Shown: positions 36,132 through 47,450 of the stretch, piece after piece
How positions within the stretch are numbered: the stretch's first letter is position 1
How the letters are laid out: every line of letters begins with the position of its first letter
Origin: Avena insularis
Lineage: Eukaryota; Streptophyta; Magnoliopsida; Poales; Poaceae
DNA: 64,000 bases
NCBI GenBank assembly: GCA_023614405.1
Contig: CM042684.1
Coordinates: 467,179,650 to 467,243,649, forward strand
Direction of reading: 5' to 3'
Made by a program: the position numbers and the translations under genes
Notes under the pieces: model-generated
Databases searched by the model: none
What the model saw: only the letters and a program-made list of their open reading frames with translations
What the model was told of the DNA's origin: nothing

Positions 36132-36254
36132 CTATGTCCCTGTCTCAAAATAAGTGACTTAGTTTGTCTAGATTCACATATATGTAGATGCGTTTTAGTA
36201 TTAGATATATATAAATTTAAACAACGCAACTCATTTATTTTGGGACGGACAGAG
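36132..36254. mobile_element. Stowaway-type MITE, diverged
   Basis: 123 bp, TA flanks (36130-36131 and 36255-36256). Ends CTATGTCCCTGTCTCAAAAT and CTCTGTCCGTCCCAAAATAA. Confidence 0.75.
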
Positions 36255-37649
36255 TACTTTTAATCTACGTTAGACAGAAGCATCCAAACACGGTTGAGTG
36301 ACTTTCTTATGAAAACGGAGGGGCCGATCAAGCAGCGGCGGAGTGATCGACATTTGATTACGTCTAGAACACGCAGAGAACTCTCCTTTCCCCTCCAAGC
36401 TCTCGCCGCCCCTCCCGTTTGAGATTCGCCGAAGAAGAACCGGGCCGAGGAGGGTGCCAGAGTAGGTTTTAGGGTTAGATTTAGGTGTCTTGGCGTGTTG
36501 CCTGTAGTTTAGATTAGGGTTGGAAATCCCCCGGTCGGATCTCGAACAAATCGAGGTGGAGCTCCGTCGGCATGGCTCTGGTGGCCAGGGCGAGTCTTGG
36601 AGCTCCAGATCTTGAGGATCTCCGCAATAGGACCGAGGTTTGCTGCTTCTTCTTCCATGGTGTGGTGGAGCTGTTGCTTCTCTTTCTGGCCGACCGTGGT
36701 GGTGAGGAGAAGGAGAGGAGCAGCGTTGTGACGCCTGGATCTGGAGGCTAGAGGGGAGATCTGGCTGGCTTGCTGCCATGGCGCGACACGAGCTGGCCAT
36801 CGTTGGCGCATCCCTTTCTGCTTCCGTGGTGGAGGAGAACATGTGCTCCAATGGCGGCTCCCTAGAATAGGCGCCTTTGGTTGCTCATGGGTGGCTCTGG
36901 CACCCATTTCTTCGTCCCGGCTGGATGAGGTGGTGAGGGGGAGGAGAATGCGGTCGTCGGGTTGCTCTGTCTGTGTAGCAGCATGCTGTCTAAGCGATGT
37001 CAGTCACAGTGGTCCGTTGGCGGTGTCGATGCCACTGGGCCGCTGCCCTTTATGGTCGAAAGGCGATCTGGAGATCCAACCTCCTTCGGAGGCCCTCCAA
37101 TGGAGTCCTGTGTCGGAGCTCGTCATTGTGTCTTCGAGGTGGCCGGTTGCAGTGGCTCGTCGCCGACTTTGAGAGCTCGAGATGTTCCCTCTCCGACCTT
37201 GGCTCGTGCCTTGAAGTCGCCGGCGGCTGGTGGCGGTGGCACCCGAGGACTTGATTGCATTTTATCCTTTTGTTCTAGGGTGTGTTTTGTAAATCTGAAG
37301 CCCTTGCCTTCGAAGATTAGGTCCTTCGAGTGAGTGTTGTGCAAGGGCCTCTTTATAATTCGTACCCGCCAAAGATCAAGCAGGGGCGCACGTATGAGCA
37401 CAGTGTTTCGTTTGATTCATCTTCAATCCGTTTGTTCTTTTGTGTCATCGGTGGTCTGCTTTGTAGAAAGCACATTAATATTGTCCTCGAGTTGGTTGCT
37501 TCGTTTAACTCTTTTATTTTTTTTCTGCGCGCCAAACGAACAAACACCGATAGAAAAGCCTAAACTTATTTTCAAGCTATTGACCGAGGCGCGCAAATTC
37601 TGAACCGCCTTTTCGTGGAGACGTTTTCTCAAGTGCCTTTTTTTGCAAA
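36255..37649. other. Unassigned GC-rich region
   Basis: GC-rich, with open frames on both strands caused by composition rather than coding. It may be untranslated sequence of a non-LTR element (the stretch ending gcccttgccttcgaagatta resembles one), but no protein motif supports this. Confidence 0.35.
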
Positions 37650-37665
37650 GCGTGAACGGAAGCTT
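37650..37665. other. Left 16-bp direct repeat (target duplication)
   Basis: gcgtgaacggaagctt, identical to 39042-39057. Confidence 0.7.
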
Positions 37666-39041
37666 CCTTGAAACAGGTTTTGCCCCGCTATACGGTACAC
37701 CAACGAGAACATTGCTGAAGCAGACAACACAACCAAACCTAGAAGAAAAAACAAGAGAAAGAAAAGAGAAAAGAATGCCGACGGCATCAGATCGATAAAA
37801 GCGTCGATGACTCGCAACCGCTGTGTCTCTGGGGAATTCCCACCACGCTCCTATGCTTTCAAATCATCGTGTACCAAACAACACCTTCAAGAAAGAATAC
37901 GATGGCGACGCTGTTGCTCACAAGGAATGGTGGCGCCCGCAGGCATCACTTCATTGGTGCTGGCAACGTCGAAAGGGATTTATCCCGACCCCAGAAAACC
38001 ACCACCCGGACAGTCTGAAGCGCTCCCCCAAGGTTTCCGCTCACCAACATGCACCACCACGGTTTTGAAGACACCATCGTCGTCTCCCAATAGCAAACAC
38101 TGCGAGGCCAGTCAGACCGAGAGGAAAGAGCCGTACTCAAGGAGTGACAGTACCGCAACCACGTGGGAGGGAACAACCTCCACCATCACAGACGGAGCCG
38201 GCCGGATGCAACGGCAATAGCACACCCGGCCAATCATGGGAGTCGGAGGGCGGCAACCGCAAAGACACCTGGAGGGCTTCCTCCAACGCCAACAACGGGT
38301 GTTGGTGGGACGTCAGCAGTGACATACCAGGTTGCGAGGCTTGGCCAGACCCAAGTTGGGTCTGTAAAGTCCCCACCGCCACATTGCAGCACATAGGCCT
38401 TCCGCCCCTACCCTCGTGTTCAGCGCCCTAGGCCCAGTCGAACGGACCCGTGAACCTCACGCTGCCTTGCTGCTGTAGGCACGGCACCGGCACTGCTACC
38501 CTCATCATGAGCTCCTCCTTGGTCCAACCAGAGCCAGCACAACCGAGCCTGCCCTGACCCAGATCAGGCCCAAAGGGCCCAGATCTGGGGGAGTAGAGCC
38601 GTCAGTCAGCCGCTGGCGCTGCCGCCTACACCACCAAGTGGTAGCGCCCGCCACCACCCATACCTGCGTCGGAGCGCCACCAACCTAGCTGAGGTCGTGC
38701 ACGACAGCTGGCGAGGCACGCGCCCTTTCGGAGAACCGCCTGGAACCATACCCCTCCACGACTCCATGTAGTCATCCATGCCACTGCACTACTACTCTGC
38801 CGCGCCAGCACCACCATGGCCGCCGCCGAGTCAACATACCACGTGCCTCCTCGCCCTACGCACACGCGCCACCTCGCCCCACGCACACGCACTGCCGCTT
38901 GCGAAGATCGGCCCGCGCTAAGGACCGGAAACCGGGGAGAGAGGAGGGGCCCTGCCGCCACCAACACCGAGCGGCTTTGCCGCCTGCGCGTCCCGATGAT
39001 GACGAGGAGAGGGGGAGGAGGGGGAGCCTGGCCGGTAGTGC
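37666..39041 (-). mobile_element. Non-LTR (LINE-like) insertion without coding capacity
   Basis: 1.4 kb bracketed by identical 16-bp direct repeats, the size expected of target-primed reverse transcription. On the minus strand the 3' part ends GTATAGCGGGGCAAAACCTG then TTTCAAGG, similar to tails of grass LINE-type sequences I recall, but a clean poly(A) is missing. It shares aacaacaccttcaagaa (37878-37893) with the sequence at 58144-59600. No reverse transcriptase frame. Confidence 0.55.
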
Positions 39042-39057
39042 GCGTGAACGGAAGCTT
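39042..39057. other. Right 16-bp direct repeat (target duplication)
   Basis: gcgtgaacggaagctt, matching 37650-37665. Confidence 0.7.
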
Positions 39058-39298
39058 TGCTCTTGTCTTCTGGCTTTACTTGTATCGTAGTATCACATTA
39101 GGAGCGAGCGTTGACGCGTTCATGCAAGGTTAACATCATAACATGGATGGAGTCACTTGAATGTTTTCCAAAAGTGGTTGAAGTATTGATGGAGGAAGCA
39201 ATTGGCTATAGTGCATAAGTAACATGTTAACTCACTTAAGGATGGTTTCACTTAAATGTTTCTGGAAGTTTTTAAGTAATACGACAACTTGTCCGCCT

Positions 39299-39450
39299 TG
39301 TTAGACGATGTAATCGATCGGTACCTCCAACCATATACGTGTATCCGTCTCTGATCGGGTCTATTGAGATCTACATATAACAGGCAACCGTACCTCGTCT
39401 GAGGTATCGTTCCCCGCATGCACCAATATAAAGTGTATACGAAACAAACT
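39299..39450 (+). repeat. 5' LTR remnant of host Copia
   Basis: Starts TGTTAGACGATGTAATCGAT. It lacks an adjacent primer binding site. It is followed by two tandem units of about 31 bp (gaaacaaactc, from 39439 and 39470) before the reverse transcriptase remnant. Confidence 0.55.
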
Positions 39451-39504
39451 CATGGTTTTAAAAATCCTATGAAACAAACTCCTCGTTTTGAAAATCCACG
39501 CTTT

Positions 39505-40097
39505 TACGTAGCATATTTGCAAATTGGATAAGGCTCTCTCTATGGATTAAAACAAGTCCTTGTGCATGGTATTTTTGTCTCAGTTTGAAATTGACTGAGC
39601 TTGGTTTTCAACCATCTAAAACAGACACATCTTTATTTTTATATACCCACTCTGGGGTTACAATATTTGTTCTCATATATGTGGTTAACATTATTTTTAC
39701 CAGTTTTTCGGATTAAATTATCATGATTCTTTTTCGATAGCTAGGTGAGCATTTTTCTATTAAGGATCTTGGTGATTTCATTTTTTCTTGGCATTGAGGT
39801 TACAAAAACTGCTACTGGTCTAGCACCGACTTAGGCAAAGTATGCTATAGATCTTATGGCAAAAGTTAATATGACAGGTTGCACACTGACTCCTACACCT
39901 TTGTCTACCAAAGATACGCTGTCTTTGCGGATGCCACTCTTCTTGGTTCTGAAGATAGTAATAATTATAGAAGTATTGTTGGATATGTTCAGTATTTAAC
40001 TTTGACTAGACCCGATGTGGCGTTCTCTGTCAATATCTTCATACTCGTACTACAGCTTATTGGGAGGGTGCCAAAAGGATATTACGCTATGTACAAG
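39505..40097 (+). pseudogene. Copia reverse transcriptase to RNase H remnant, first part
   Basis: Frameshifted reading gives ALYGLKQ, then LKLTELGFQPSKTDTSLFLY, IKDLGDFIFFLGIEVT and [20 protein letters not shown]. These are hallmark blocks of Copia reverse transcriptase and its connection domain. The metal-binding aspartates of the YVDD motif are not preserved (VLIYVVNII). Reading breaks at the CACTA insertion (40098) and resumes at 53763. Everything upstream of the YGLKQ block is missing. Confidence 0.8.
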
Positions 40098-40540
40098 TAC
40101 TGGTAGAAAAATGGTCTTTGGTCCAGCACCCAAATACCATTGGTTCCGATTCGTTTTCTTAATCGGGACCAATGCCAGGCACCGGTCCCGTTTCATGCCG
40201 CCTGGGCATTGGTCCCGATTCATCTCTAAGCATTGGTCCCGGTTCATGGCATGAACCGGGACCAATGCCACCGCGACGCACACGTGGCGCTCTGCGGAGC
40301 ATTGGTCCCGGGTCAAGCCACAAACCAGGACCAAAAACCTCGCGACGGTCCGCAATCCGGGACAGTCTAAATTAATTCGAGGCAAAAATTGAATCGAGGC
40401 AGAAATTAATTCGAGGCAGAAATTGAATTGATTAGTATTTTTGAAAAAATCTTCCACAAATTAATCGAGACAAAGATCTAAATCGAGACATTTTATTAAT
40501 TCGACCACAAATTCTTTCCAATCAAAGGTGCGATTTTACA
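40098..40540. repeat. CACTA 5' subterminal repeat region with hairpins
   Basis: Many direct and inverted copies of ggtcccggtt / aaccgggacc. A perfect 17-bp-arm hairpin with a 3-nt loop lies at 40231-40267. In En/Spm elements such repeats bind the TNPA-type protein. Confidence 0.8.
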
Positions 40541-40542
40541 AA

Positions 40543-41142
40543 TTAGTCGCCGGCTTCCTCGTCGTCCTCGGACGAAACCTCCACGATTTCCGCATTGTTC
40601 GGGAGACGGAGCTCCTCTGCGCGGCTAGCGGCGTCGATGGCGGTGTAGATGGTCCGTCCAGGGACGGACCAGAACATCTCCCGCCCTTCTCGGTTGCGGA
40701 GATCCGGGTGCACCATGCGGCCGTCCACGATGCGGTTGCCAAGCTTGGCCTTCCGCTCCTTCTTGAACAGCCGGGGCCAGTACGGGTTGGCCGCCGCGTA
40801 CCGGGGCAACGCCCTCTTCCACGCGGGCATCTGGCGGCGACGCTCCGCGATTACGCTCTCCATCTCGTATCCGCCGGGGACGAGGAGCAGAGCCACCGGC
40901 ACACCCGCGTGGCTGATGCGCCATCCGGCGGGCACCGTCGCACGCGGCGGCGCGAGGATGCCGTAGTATGCGAACATCGCCGCCTCGTAGAAGTTGAGCA
41001 TGGGAACCTCCATGGCGGCGCGGTGGAGATTGGAGAAGGAGGGGAGGCGAGACGAGACGACGGCGCGGTGGAGAGGTGCAGAGGGCGAGGCGATGGCGCG
41101 GTGGAGACTGCAGAGAGGCCGAGGCGATGGCGAAAGCGACAC
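40543..41142 (-). CDS. GC-rich antisense ORF inside the CACTA 5' region (function unknown)
   Basis: Open minus-strand frame of 199 residues with no lesion. A composition-biased N-terminus (MSLSPSPRPLCSLHRAIASP) precedes an inner methionine, MEVPMLNFYEAAMFAYYGIL, at 41013, which is the more credible start. Further features are APPRATVPAGWRISHAGVPV, a basic middle with FKKERKAKLGN, FWSVPGRTIYTAID, and an acidic end EVSSEDDEEAGD. I recall FYEAAMFAYYGI-type hypothetical proteins associated with Triticeae CACTA elements, but no function is known. It runs opposite to the transposase gene, in clearly GC-richer DNA than its surroundings, so it may be a captured host fragment. Confidence 0.5.
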   Translation of the reverse strand: MSLSPSPRPLCSLHRAIASPSAPLHRAVVSSRLPSFSNLHRAAMEVPMLNFYEAAMFAYYGILAPPRATVPAGWRISHAGVPVALLLVPGGYEMESVIAERRRQMPAWKRALPRYAAANPYWPRLFKKERKAKLGNRIVDGRMVHPDLRNREGREMFWSVPGRTIYTAIDAASRAEELRLPNNAEIVEVSSEDDEEAGD

Positions 41143-41189
41143 GCTGTGGCCTCATATTTGTACACGGAGACAACGAAGCGATGGTGGGC

Positions 41190-41226
41190 ATTGGTCCCGG
41201 TTCCTGCCACGAACCGGGACCAAATC
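41190..41226. repeat. CACTA hairpin repeat between antisense ORF and transposase
   Basis: ttggtcccggttc and its complement separated by a short loop, same motif as the subterminal region; it continues to 41285. Confidence 0.65.
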
Positions 41227-41329
41227 CCCTCCCCGCGACACGTGGCGGCCCAGCAAGGCCCCCCCCACCCAGGTCAGTGGTCCCGGGTCGTGCCATGCAA
41301 AAGGATCACAAAAAGTTGTTGTACCCAAA

Positions 41330-44118
41330 TTGCGGAGACTGGCTTATCTGACAAGGGATTTGAGAAGTTACTAAAAATAATGAAGCCGAAGCTTCCAAAG
41401 GATAACGAGCTGCCCGAGACAACGTACGAAGCAAAGAAGACTATCTGCTCTCTAGGATTAGATGTGAAGAAGATACATGCATGCATTAATGACTGCATCC
41501 TGTACCGCGGTGAGAAGTACGAGAATATGGATAAATACTTGGTATGCACTACATGTTGATACAATATCAGACAAGATGACCCTGGTGATGTTGAGGGCGA
41601 TGACGAGCCCCCCAGGAAGAGGGTTCCTGCTAAGGTTATGTGGTATGCTCCTATAATACCATGGTTGAAACGTCTGTTCAGAAGCAAAGAGCATGCCAGG
41701 TTGTTGCGATGGCACAAAGAAGAGCGTAAGAAAGACGGGAAACTGAGACACCCCGCCTATGGGTCGCAGTGGAGAAACATCACGAGAAAGTATTCGAACT
41801 TTGCAGGTGACGCGAGAAACTTATGGTTTGGTCTAAGTACAGACGGCATGAATCCTTTTACGGAGCAGACCTGCAGTCACAACACCTGGCCAGTGACTCT
41901 ATGTATCTACAACCTTCCTCCTTGGTTGTGCATGAAGCGGAAGTTCATTATAATGTCAGTGCTCATCCAAGGACCGAAGCAACCCGGCAACGACATTGAT
42001 GTGTACCTAAGGCCATTAGTCGATGAACTTTTGCAGTTGTGGGCAGAACCAGGTGTAAAGGTGTGGGATGAGCACAAACAGGAGCCATTTGACCTACGAA
42101 CGTTATTGTTTGTAACCATCAATGATTGGCCTGCTCTTAGTAACATTTCAGGACAGTCAAACAAGGGATACAATGCATGCACGCACTGTTTAGATAACAC
42201 TAAAGGTACATATTTGGATAAATGTAAGAAGGTTGTGTACCTAGGGTGTCGTAAATTTCTTTCGACCAATCATCAAGTAAGAAAGAAAGGCAAGCATTTC
42301 AACGGTGAGGCAGATTACCGGAAGAAGTCTAAGCTCCCTAAAGGTGCTGATGTATTTGGTATGGTGAAGGACCTAGACGTAATCTTTGGAAAGGATCCTA
42401 GCGGTCAATCTGTTCTGAAAGACCCCATTACCGGACACACGGTCATGTGGAAAAACAAATCTATATTTTGGGAGCTTGAGTATTGGAAAGACCTAGAGGT
42501 CCGTTCTTCAATCGACGTGATGCACGTGACGAAAAATCTTTGCATGAACCTGCTAGGCTTCCTGGGCGTGTATGGGAAGACAAAAGATACACCAGAAGCA
42601 CGGGAGGACCAACAACGTATCAAAGACCCATACCACAAGCATACTGATAAAGGACGTGAATACTTAAGCAGCTATGCTCTTACCAAAGCAGAGAAGGAAA
42701 TCTTTTTTGAAGTTCTTTACAGTATCAAGGTCCCGGCTTGCTTCTCGTCAAATATAAAGGGAATAATAAATATGGCAGAGAAAAAATTTCAGAACCTGAA
42801 GTCTCATGATTGCCACGTGATTATGACGCAGTTGCTTCCGGTTGCATTGAGGGGGCTTCTACCGGAAAATGTTTGATTAGCCATTGTGAAGCTATGTGCA
42901 TTCATCAATGCAATATCTCAGAAGGTAATCGATCGAGAAAGTCTGGAAAGGCTACAGAAGGATGTGGTCCAATGTCTTGTCAGTTTTGAGTTGGTGTTCC
43001 CCCTGTCCTTCTTCAATATTATGACGCATCTCTTAGTTCACCTAGTCGAAGAGGTTTCCATTCTCGGTCCTGTATTTCTGCATAATATGTTCCCCTTCAA
43101 GAGATTCATGGGAGTCTTAAAGAAATATGTTCGTAACTGTGCTAGGCTAGAAGGAAGCATCTCCAAGGGCTATGGAACAGAGGAGGTCATTGGGTTCTGT
43201 GTAGACTTTCTTCCTGACCTTAAGCTAATTGGTGTTCCTGAATCATTGTATGAGGGGAGACTGAGTGGAAAAGGCACGCTAGGAAAGAAGTCAATGATAT
43301 TTATGGACGGGCATTCTTTGAATCAAGCACACTACACAGCTCTACAAAGTTCTACCTTCGTGGCTTCGTATATCGAGGAACACATGAATGTTGTACGCTC
43401 CAAGTTCCCGGGGAAGGATGAATACTGGATTAAAGAAAATCACATGGAGACTTTCGGCACTTGGTTGCAATTACATCTCATGAATGACACCACTACTAGA
43501 GATCAGCTCTACTTGTTGGCCGCGACACCATCTGTGACTGTATTGACTTTCCAAGGGTACGAGATAAATGGGAATACATTTTACACGATTGCCCAAGATA
43601 AAAAGAGCACCAACCAAAACAATGGTGTTCGCTTTGATGCAACATGCGAGAATGGGAAAAATGACACATACTATGGTTCATAGAGGAGATATGGGAACTT
43701 GACTATGGACCTACTTTTAAGGTCCCTTTGTGTCGGTGCAGTTGGGTCAACATGAATGGAGAAGGGGTAAAGGTAGAGCAGCTGTACGGAATGACAACAG
43801 TGGATCTCAAGAATATTGGTTACAGAGACAAACCATTCGTCCTAGCCAATGATGTGGCTCAGGTTTTTTATATGAAGGACATGTCCTCTAGACCGAAAAA
43901 AAGAAAAAAATAAGGAAACAAATACATCAGACGATGAGCCCAGGTGTCACATAGTTCTTTCAGGGAAAAGAAACATCACGGGAGTCGAGGACAAGACAGA
44001 CATGTCAGCAGATTATGATAAGTTTGATGAAATTTCGTCCTTCACCGTGAAAACTGACCCAAGCATCCCGTTAAACAAAGAAGATGCTCCATGGTTACGG
44101 CCCAAGAAGCGATCATAG
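41330..44118 (+). pseudogene. CACTA tnp2-type transposase (TNPD-like), broken
   Basis: The DDE-type transposase that would cut the element out. Reading includes YGSQWRNITRKYSNFAGDAR, LWFGLSTDGMNPF, IDVMHVTKNLCMNLLGFLGV (Transposase_21 / PF02992), then LVHLVEEVSILGPVFLHNMF and FKRFMGVLKKYVRN (DUF4218) and the C-terminal DUF4216 region with YGMTTVDLKNIGYRDKPFVL. Lesions: TGA at 41557-41559 and at 42874-42876, a 1-nt loss near 43678, and a frame change in the A-rich run 43898-43912. The last readable codons are LRPKKRS with TAG at 44116. The N-terminal part is missing because the sequence joins subterminal repeats near 41330. No introns are needed to follow the reading. Confidence 0.88.
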
Positions 44119-47100
44119 GCAAGGGATCGACATACGCGACGAATGATTCATACCCTAAACCCTAAACCCTATGTAAATCTATATAATGTATGGAAACTTT
44201 ATGTGATGTATCAAAACTTTATGTGATGTATGAAGACATACATATATATAGTGGTGCCCTAGCATTTTAATAATCGACCGTTTAAGCAAACCAGAAACAT
44301 GAACATGTTAGGGAGCTACCAAATTAAATTAGGGAGTTCCTCTATGGACATAGTGCTGCCACCCACCCGCATAGTGCTGCCACCCACCCCTGGCACTGAT
44401 GATATAATATCGACACACTCACCCCTGGAATAGTGCTGCCACCCACCCAAAATAGTGTCGTCCTTTACTGGCTTAGTGCTGCCCACTGAGGATATAGTGT
44501 CGACATGTTGTCGCCACATCCACATTTAGTCCCGGTTAGTGCCTCCAACCGGGACTAAAGGTTCATCATATCTTTAGTCCCGGTTGTTAGCTTTAATTTT
44601 GTTTTTAGATTAGTACTAATTAATTGACTAACGGCGGGCATGAAGCTTCTTAGCCCGGGGCTAAGCCTCGCTGAACTTGAAGTGGATCTCTGATGAAATA
44701 ACATGTTGTGAACCTATAAATGATTTAAAAAAAATTCACAAGCATTATATCATGTACATATCCCCGTCGAGCAACAAAATATTCTTCTTCTTCTTCTATC
44801 TGCCGTCACAAAATCCATTGCAACAAAAATAAGAACCAAAACTATGAAGGCATACATATATATAGTGGCGCCCTAGCATTTTAATCATCGACCTTTAAGC
44901 AAACCAGAAACATGAACATGTCGGGGAGCTACCAAATTAAATTAGGAGTTTTCTATGAAGCTCCTCGAAGATGTCTGAGGACGGGATCCTAAGACATCTT
45001 CGAGAAGCTCTGCCGTAGTGGTGTCCCTGCTCTCGCACACCATCTTTCAGTTTATATCTTATCTAACTAGATCAGTATGCTGGTGGAGCTATCTAATTTC
45101 ACATATTAGAGAGTGCCTCTACGATGAGCTCCTCGAAGATGTCTGAGGACGGGATCCTAAGACATCTTTGAGAAGCTCCGCCGTAGTGGTGTCCCTGGTC
45201 TCGCACACCATCTTGCAGTTCTTCACAAGAATGCATACCTATTTATAGATTAAGCAGCACAACATAGTGTCAGGCACTGATGACATAATGTCGACACACT
45301 CACCCCTGGCATAGTGCTACCACCCACCCAAAATAGTGTCGTCATTTAATGGCTTAGTGCTGCCCACTGAAGACATAGTGTCGACATGTTGTCGCCACAT
45401 CCACATTTAGTCCCGGTTGGTGCCTCCAACCGGGACTAAAAGTTCATCATATCTTTAGTCCCGGTTGTTGGCTTTAATTTTGTTTTCTAGATTAGTAATA
45501 ATTAATTGACTAACGGCGGGCATGAAGCTTCTTAGCCCGGGGCTGAGCCTCGCTGAACTTGAAGTGGATCCCTGATGAAATAGCATGTTGTGAACCTATA
45601 AATGATTTTTAAAAAAATTCACAAGCATTATATCATGTACATATCCCCGTCAAGCAACAAAATATTCTTCTTCTATCTGCCGTCACAAAATCCATTGCAA
45701 CAAAAATAAGAACCAAAACTATGAAGGCATACATATATATAGTGGCGCTCTAGCATTTTAATCACCGACCGTTTAAGCAAACCAAAAACATAAACACGTC
45801 GGGGAGCTACCAAATTAAATTAGGGAGTGCCTCTATGGACATAGTGCTGCCACCCACTCGCATAGTGCTGCCACCCACCCCTGGCACTGATGACATAATG
45901 TCGACACACTCACCCCTGGCATAGTGCTGCCATCCATCCAAAATAGTGTCGTCATTTACTGGCTTAGTGCTGCCCACTGAGAACATAGTGTCGACATGTT
46001 GTTGCCACATCCACATTTAGTCCCGGTTGGTGCCTCCAACCGGGACTAAAAGTTTATCATATCTTTAGTCCCGATTGTTGGCTTTCATTTTGTTTTTTAG
46101 ATTAGTACTAATTAATTAACTAACGGAGGGCTTGAAGCTTCTTAGCCTGGGGCTGAGGCTCGCTGAACTTGAAGTGGATCTCTGATGAAATAGCATGTTG
46201 TGAACCTATAAATGATTTTTAAAAAAATTCACAAGCATTATATCATGTACTTGTAGTTCAAATCTAGGCAACCTTCTACTGATTCAGCAGGAATTTGTCT
46301 TTTTCATGAGGGATGGACGGAAAGGTTTCAGATACACCGGTTGGGAAATTGTCCATATAAGGTGGTCTAGTATTTTTGAAAAATGGGTTGGTACCAATGC
46401 CAAACTTTAATTTGGTGGTTGCTTCACAGAACACCCCGATTTCAGCACCTCAAAAATGGAAACTGGCTTTTTCGTGCGTCAAAAAAGGAAAACTTCCTCC
46501 TACAACATCATAAGCCATCCAAAGATGCATATGTGTGCACAATATGGGCACATTATCACAAACTATGCCCTGATTCTAGCCATAACATTGGTGGTTTGAC
46601 CTAAATGCCATGAAACCTCGAACATGATATGTCATTTTGTGAAGGATTTTTTATGATGCTTGTAATTTTTCATGTTCAATATTTTTCCTTGCAACTGTGA
46701 CACATAATATTACACCACGCGAAGATTTCACATTGTTTAGATCATTTTTGAATTTCTTATGCCCGTTTCAAACTATATTCAAAACGGCGGGCATGAAGCT
46801 TCTTAGCCCGGGGCTGAGCCTCGCTGAACTTGAAGTGGATCTCTGATAAAATAGCATGTTGTGAACCTATAAATGATTTTTAAAAAAAATCACAAGCATT
46901 ATATCATGTACTTGTAGTTCAAATCTGGGCAACCTCCTACCGATTCGACAGGAATTTGTCTTTTTCATGAGGGATGGACGGAAAGGTTCCAGATACACCG
47001 GTTGGAAAATTGTCCATATAAGGTGGTCTAGTATTTTTGAAAAATGGGTTGGTATCAATGCCAAACTTTAATTTGGTGGTTGCTTCACAGAACACCCCAA

Positions 47101-47450
47101 TTTCGGCACCTCAAAAATGGAAATTGGCTTTTTCGTGCGTCGAAAAGGAAAACTTCCTCCTGCAACATCGTAAGCCATCCCAAGATGCACATGTGTGCAC
47201 AATATGGGCACATTATCACAAACTATGCCCTGATTCTAGCCATAACATTGGTGGTTTGACCTAAATGCCATGAAACCTCGAACATGATAGATCATTTTGT
47301 GAAGAATTTTTTTATGATGTTTGTCATTTTTAAAGTTCAATATTTTTCCTTGCAACTGTGACATATAATATAACACCACACGAAGGTTTCACATTTTTTG
47401 GATCATTTTTGAATTTCTTATGCCCGTTTCAAACTATATTCAAAACGGCA
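44119..47450. repeat. CACTA internal tandem repeat block
   Basis: The motif catgaagcttcttagcccgg (or a close variant) starts at 44639, 45521, 46131 and 46792. The last two units are a 661-bp tandem pair (46131-46791 and 46792-47452). A second motif, taagcaaaccagaaacatga, recurs near 44285, 44897 and 45774. Hairpins of type tttagtcccggttgg with a 5-nt loop lie near 44525, 45407 and 46017. No intact gene. Confidence 0.8.
44959..45177. repeat. Duplicated 51-nt hairpin
   Basis: Arms 44959-44981 and 44987-45009 (23 nt, two mismatches, loop cggga). The same structure recurs at 45127-45177. Followed in both copies by gccgtagtggtgtccctg. Confidence 0.8.

Noticed and set aside
36270..37603. Long frames on both strands in a GC-rich block
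   Set aside because: Composition-driven, overlapping on both strands, no recognisable domain.
40098..41285. Regularly repeated ggtcccgg units considered as a CRISPR-like array
   Set aside because: Spacing is irregular, repeats are inverted as well as direct, and the context is the end of a plant CACTA transposon.
40528..41559. A 343-codon open frame spanning the CACTA 5' region and the first part of tnp2
   Set aside because: It is an artefact of joining GC-rich antisense sequence and hairpin repeats to truncated tnp2; only the last 75 or so residues are transposase.
44959..45009. Calling the hairpin a microRNA gene
   Set aside because: Structure alone is not evidence; there is no known mature sequence match and it lies in a repeat.
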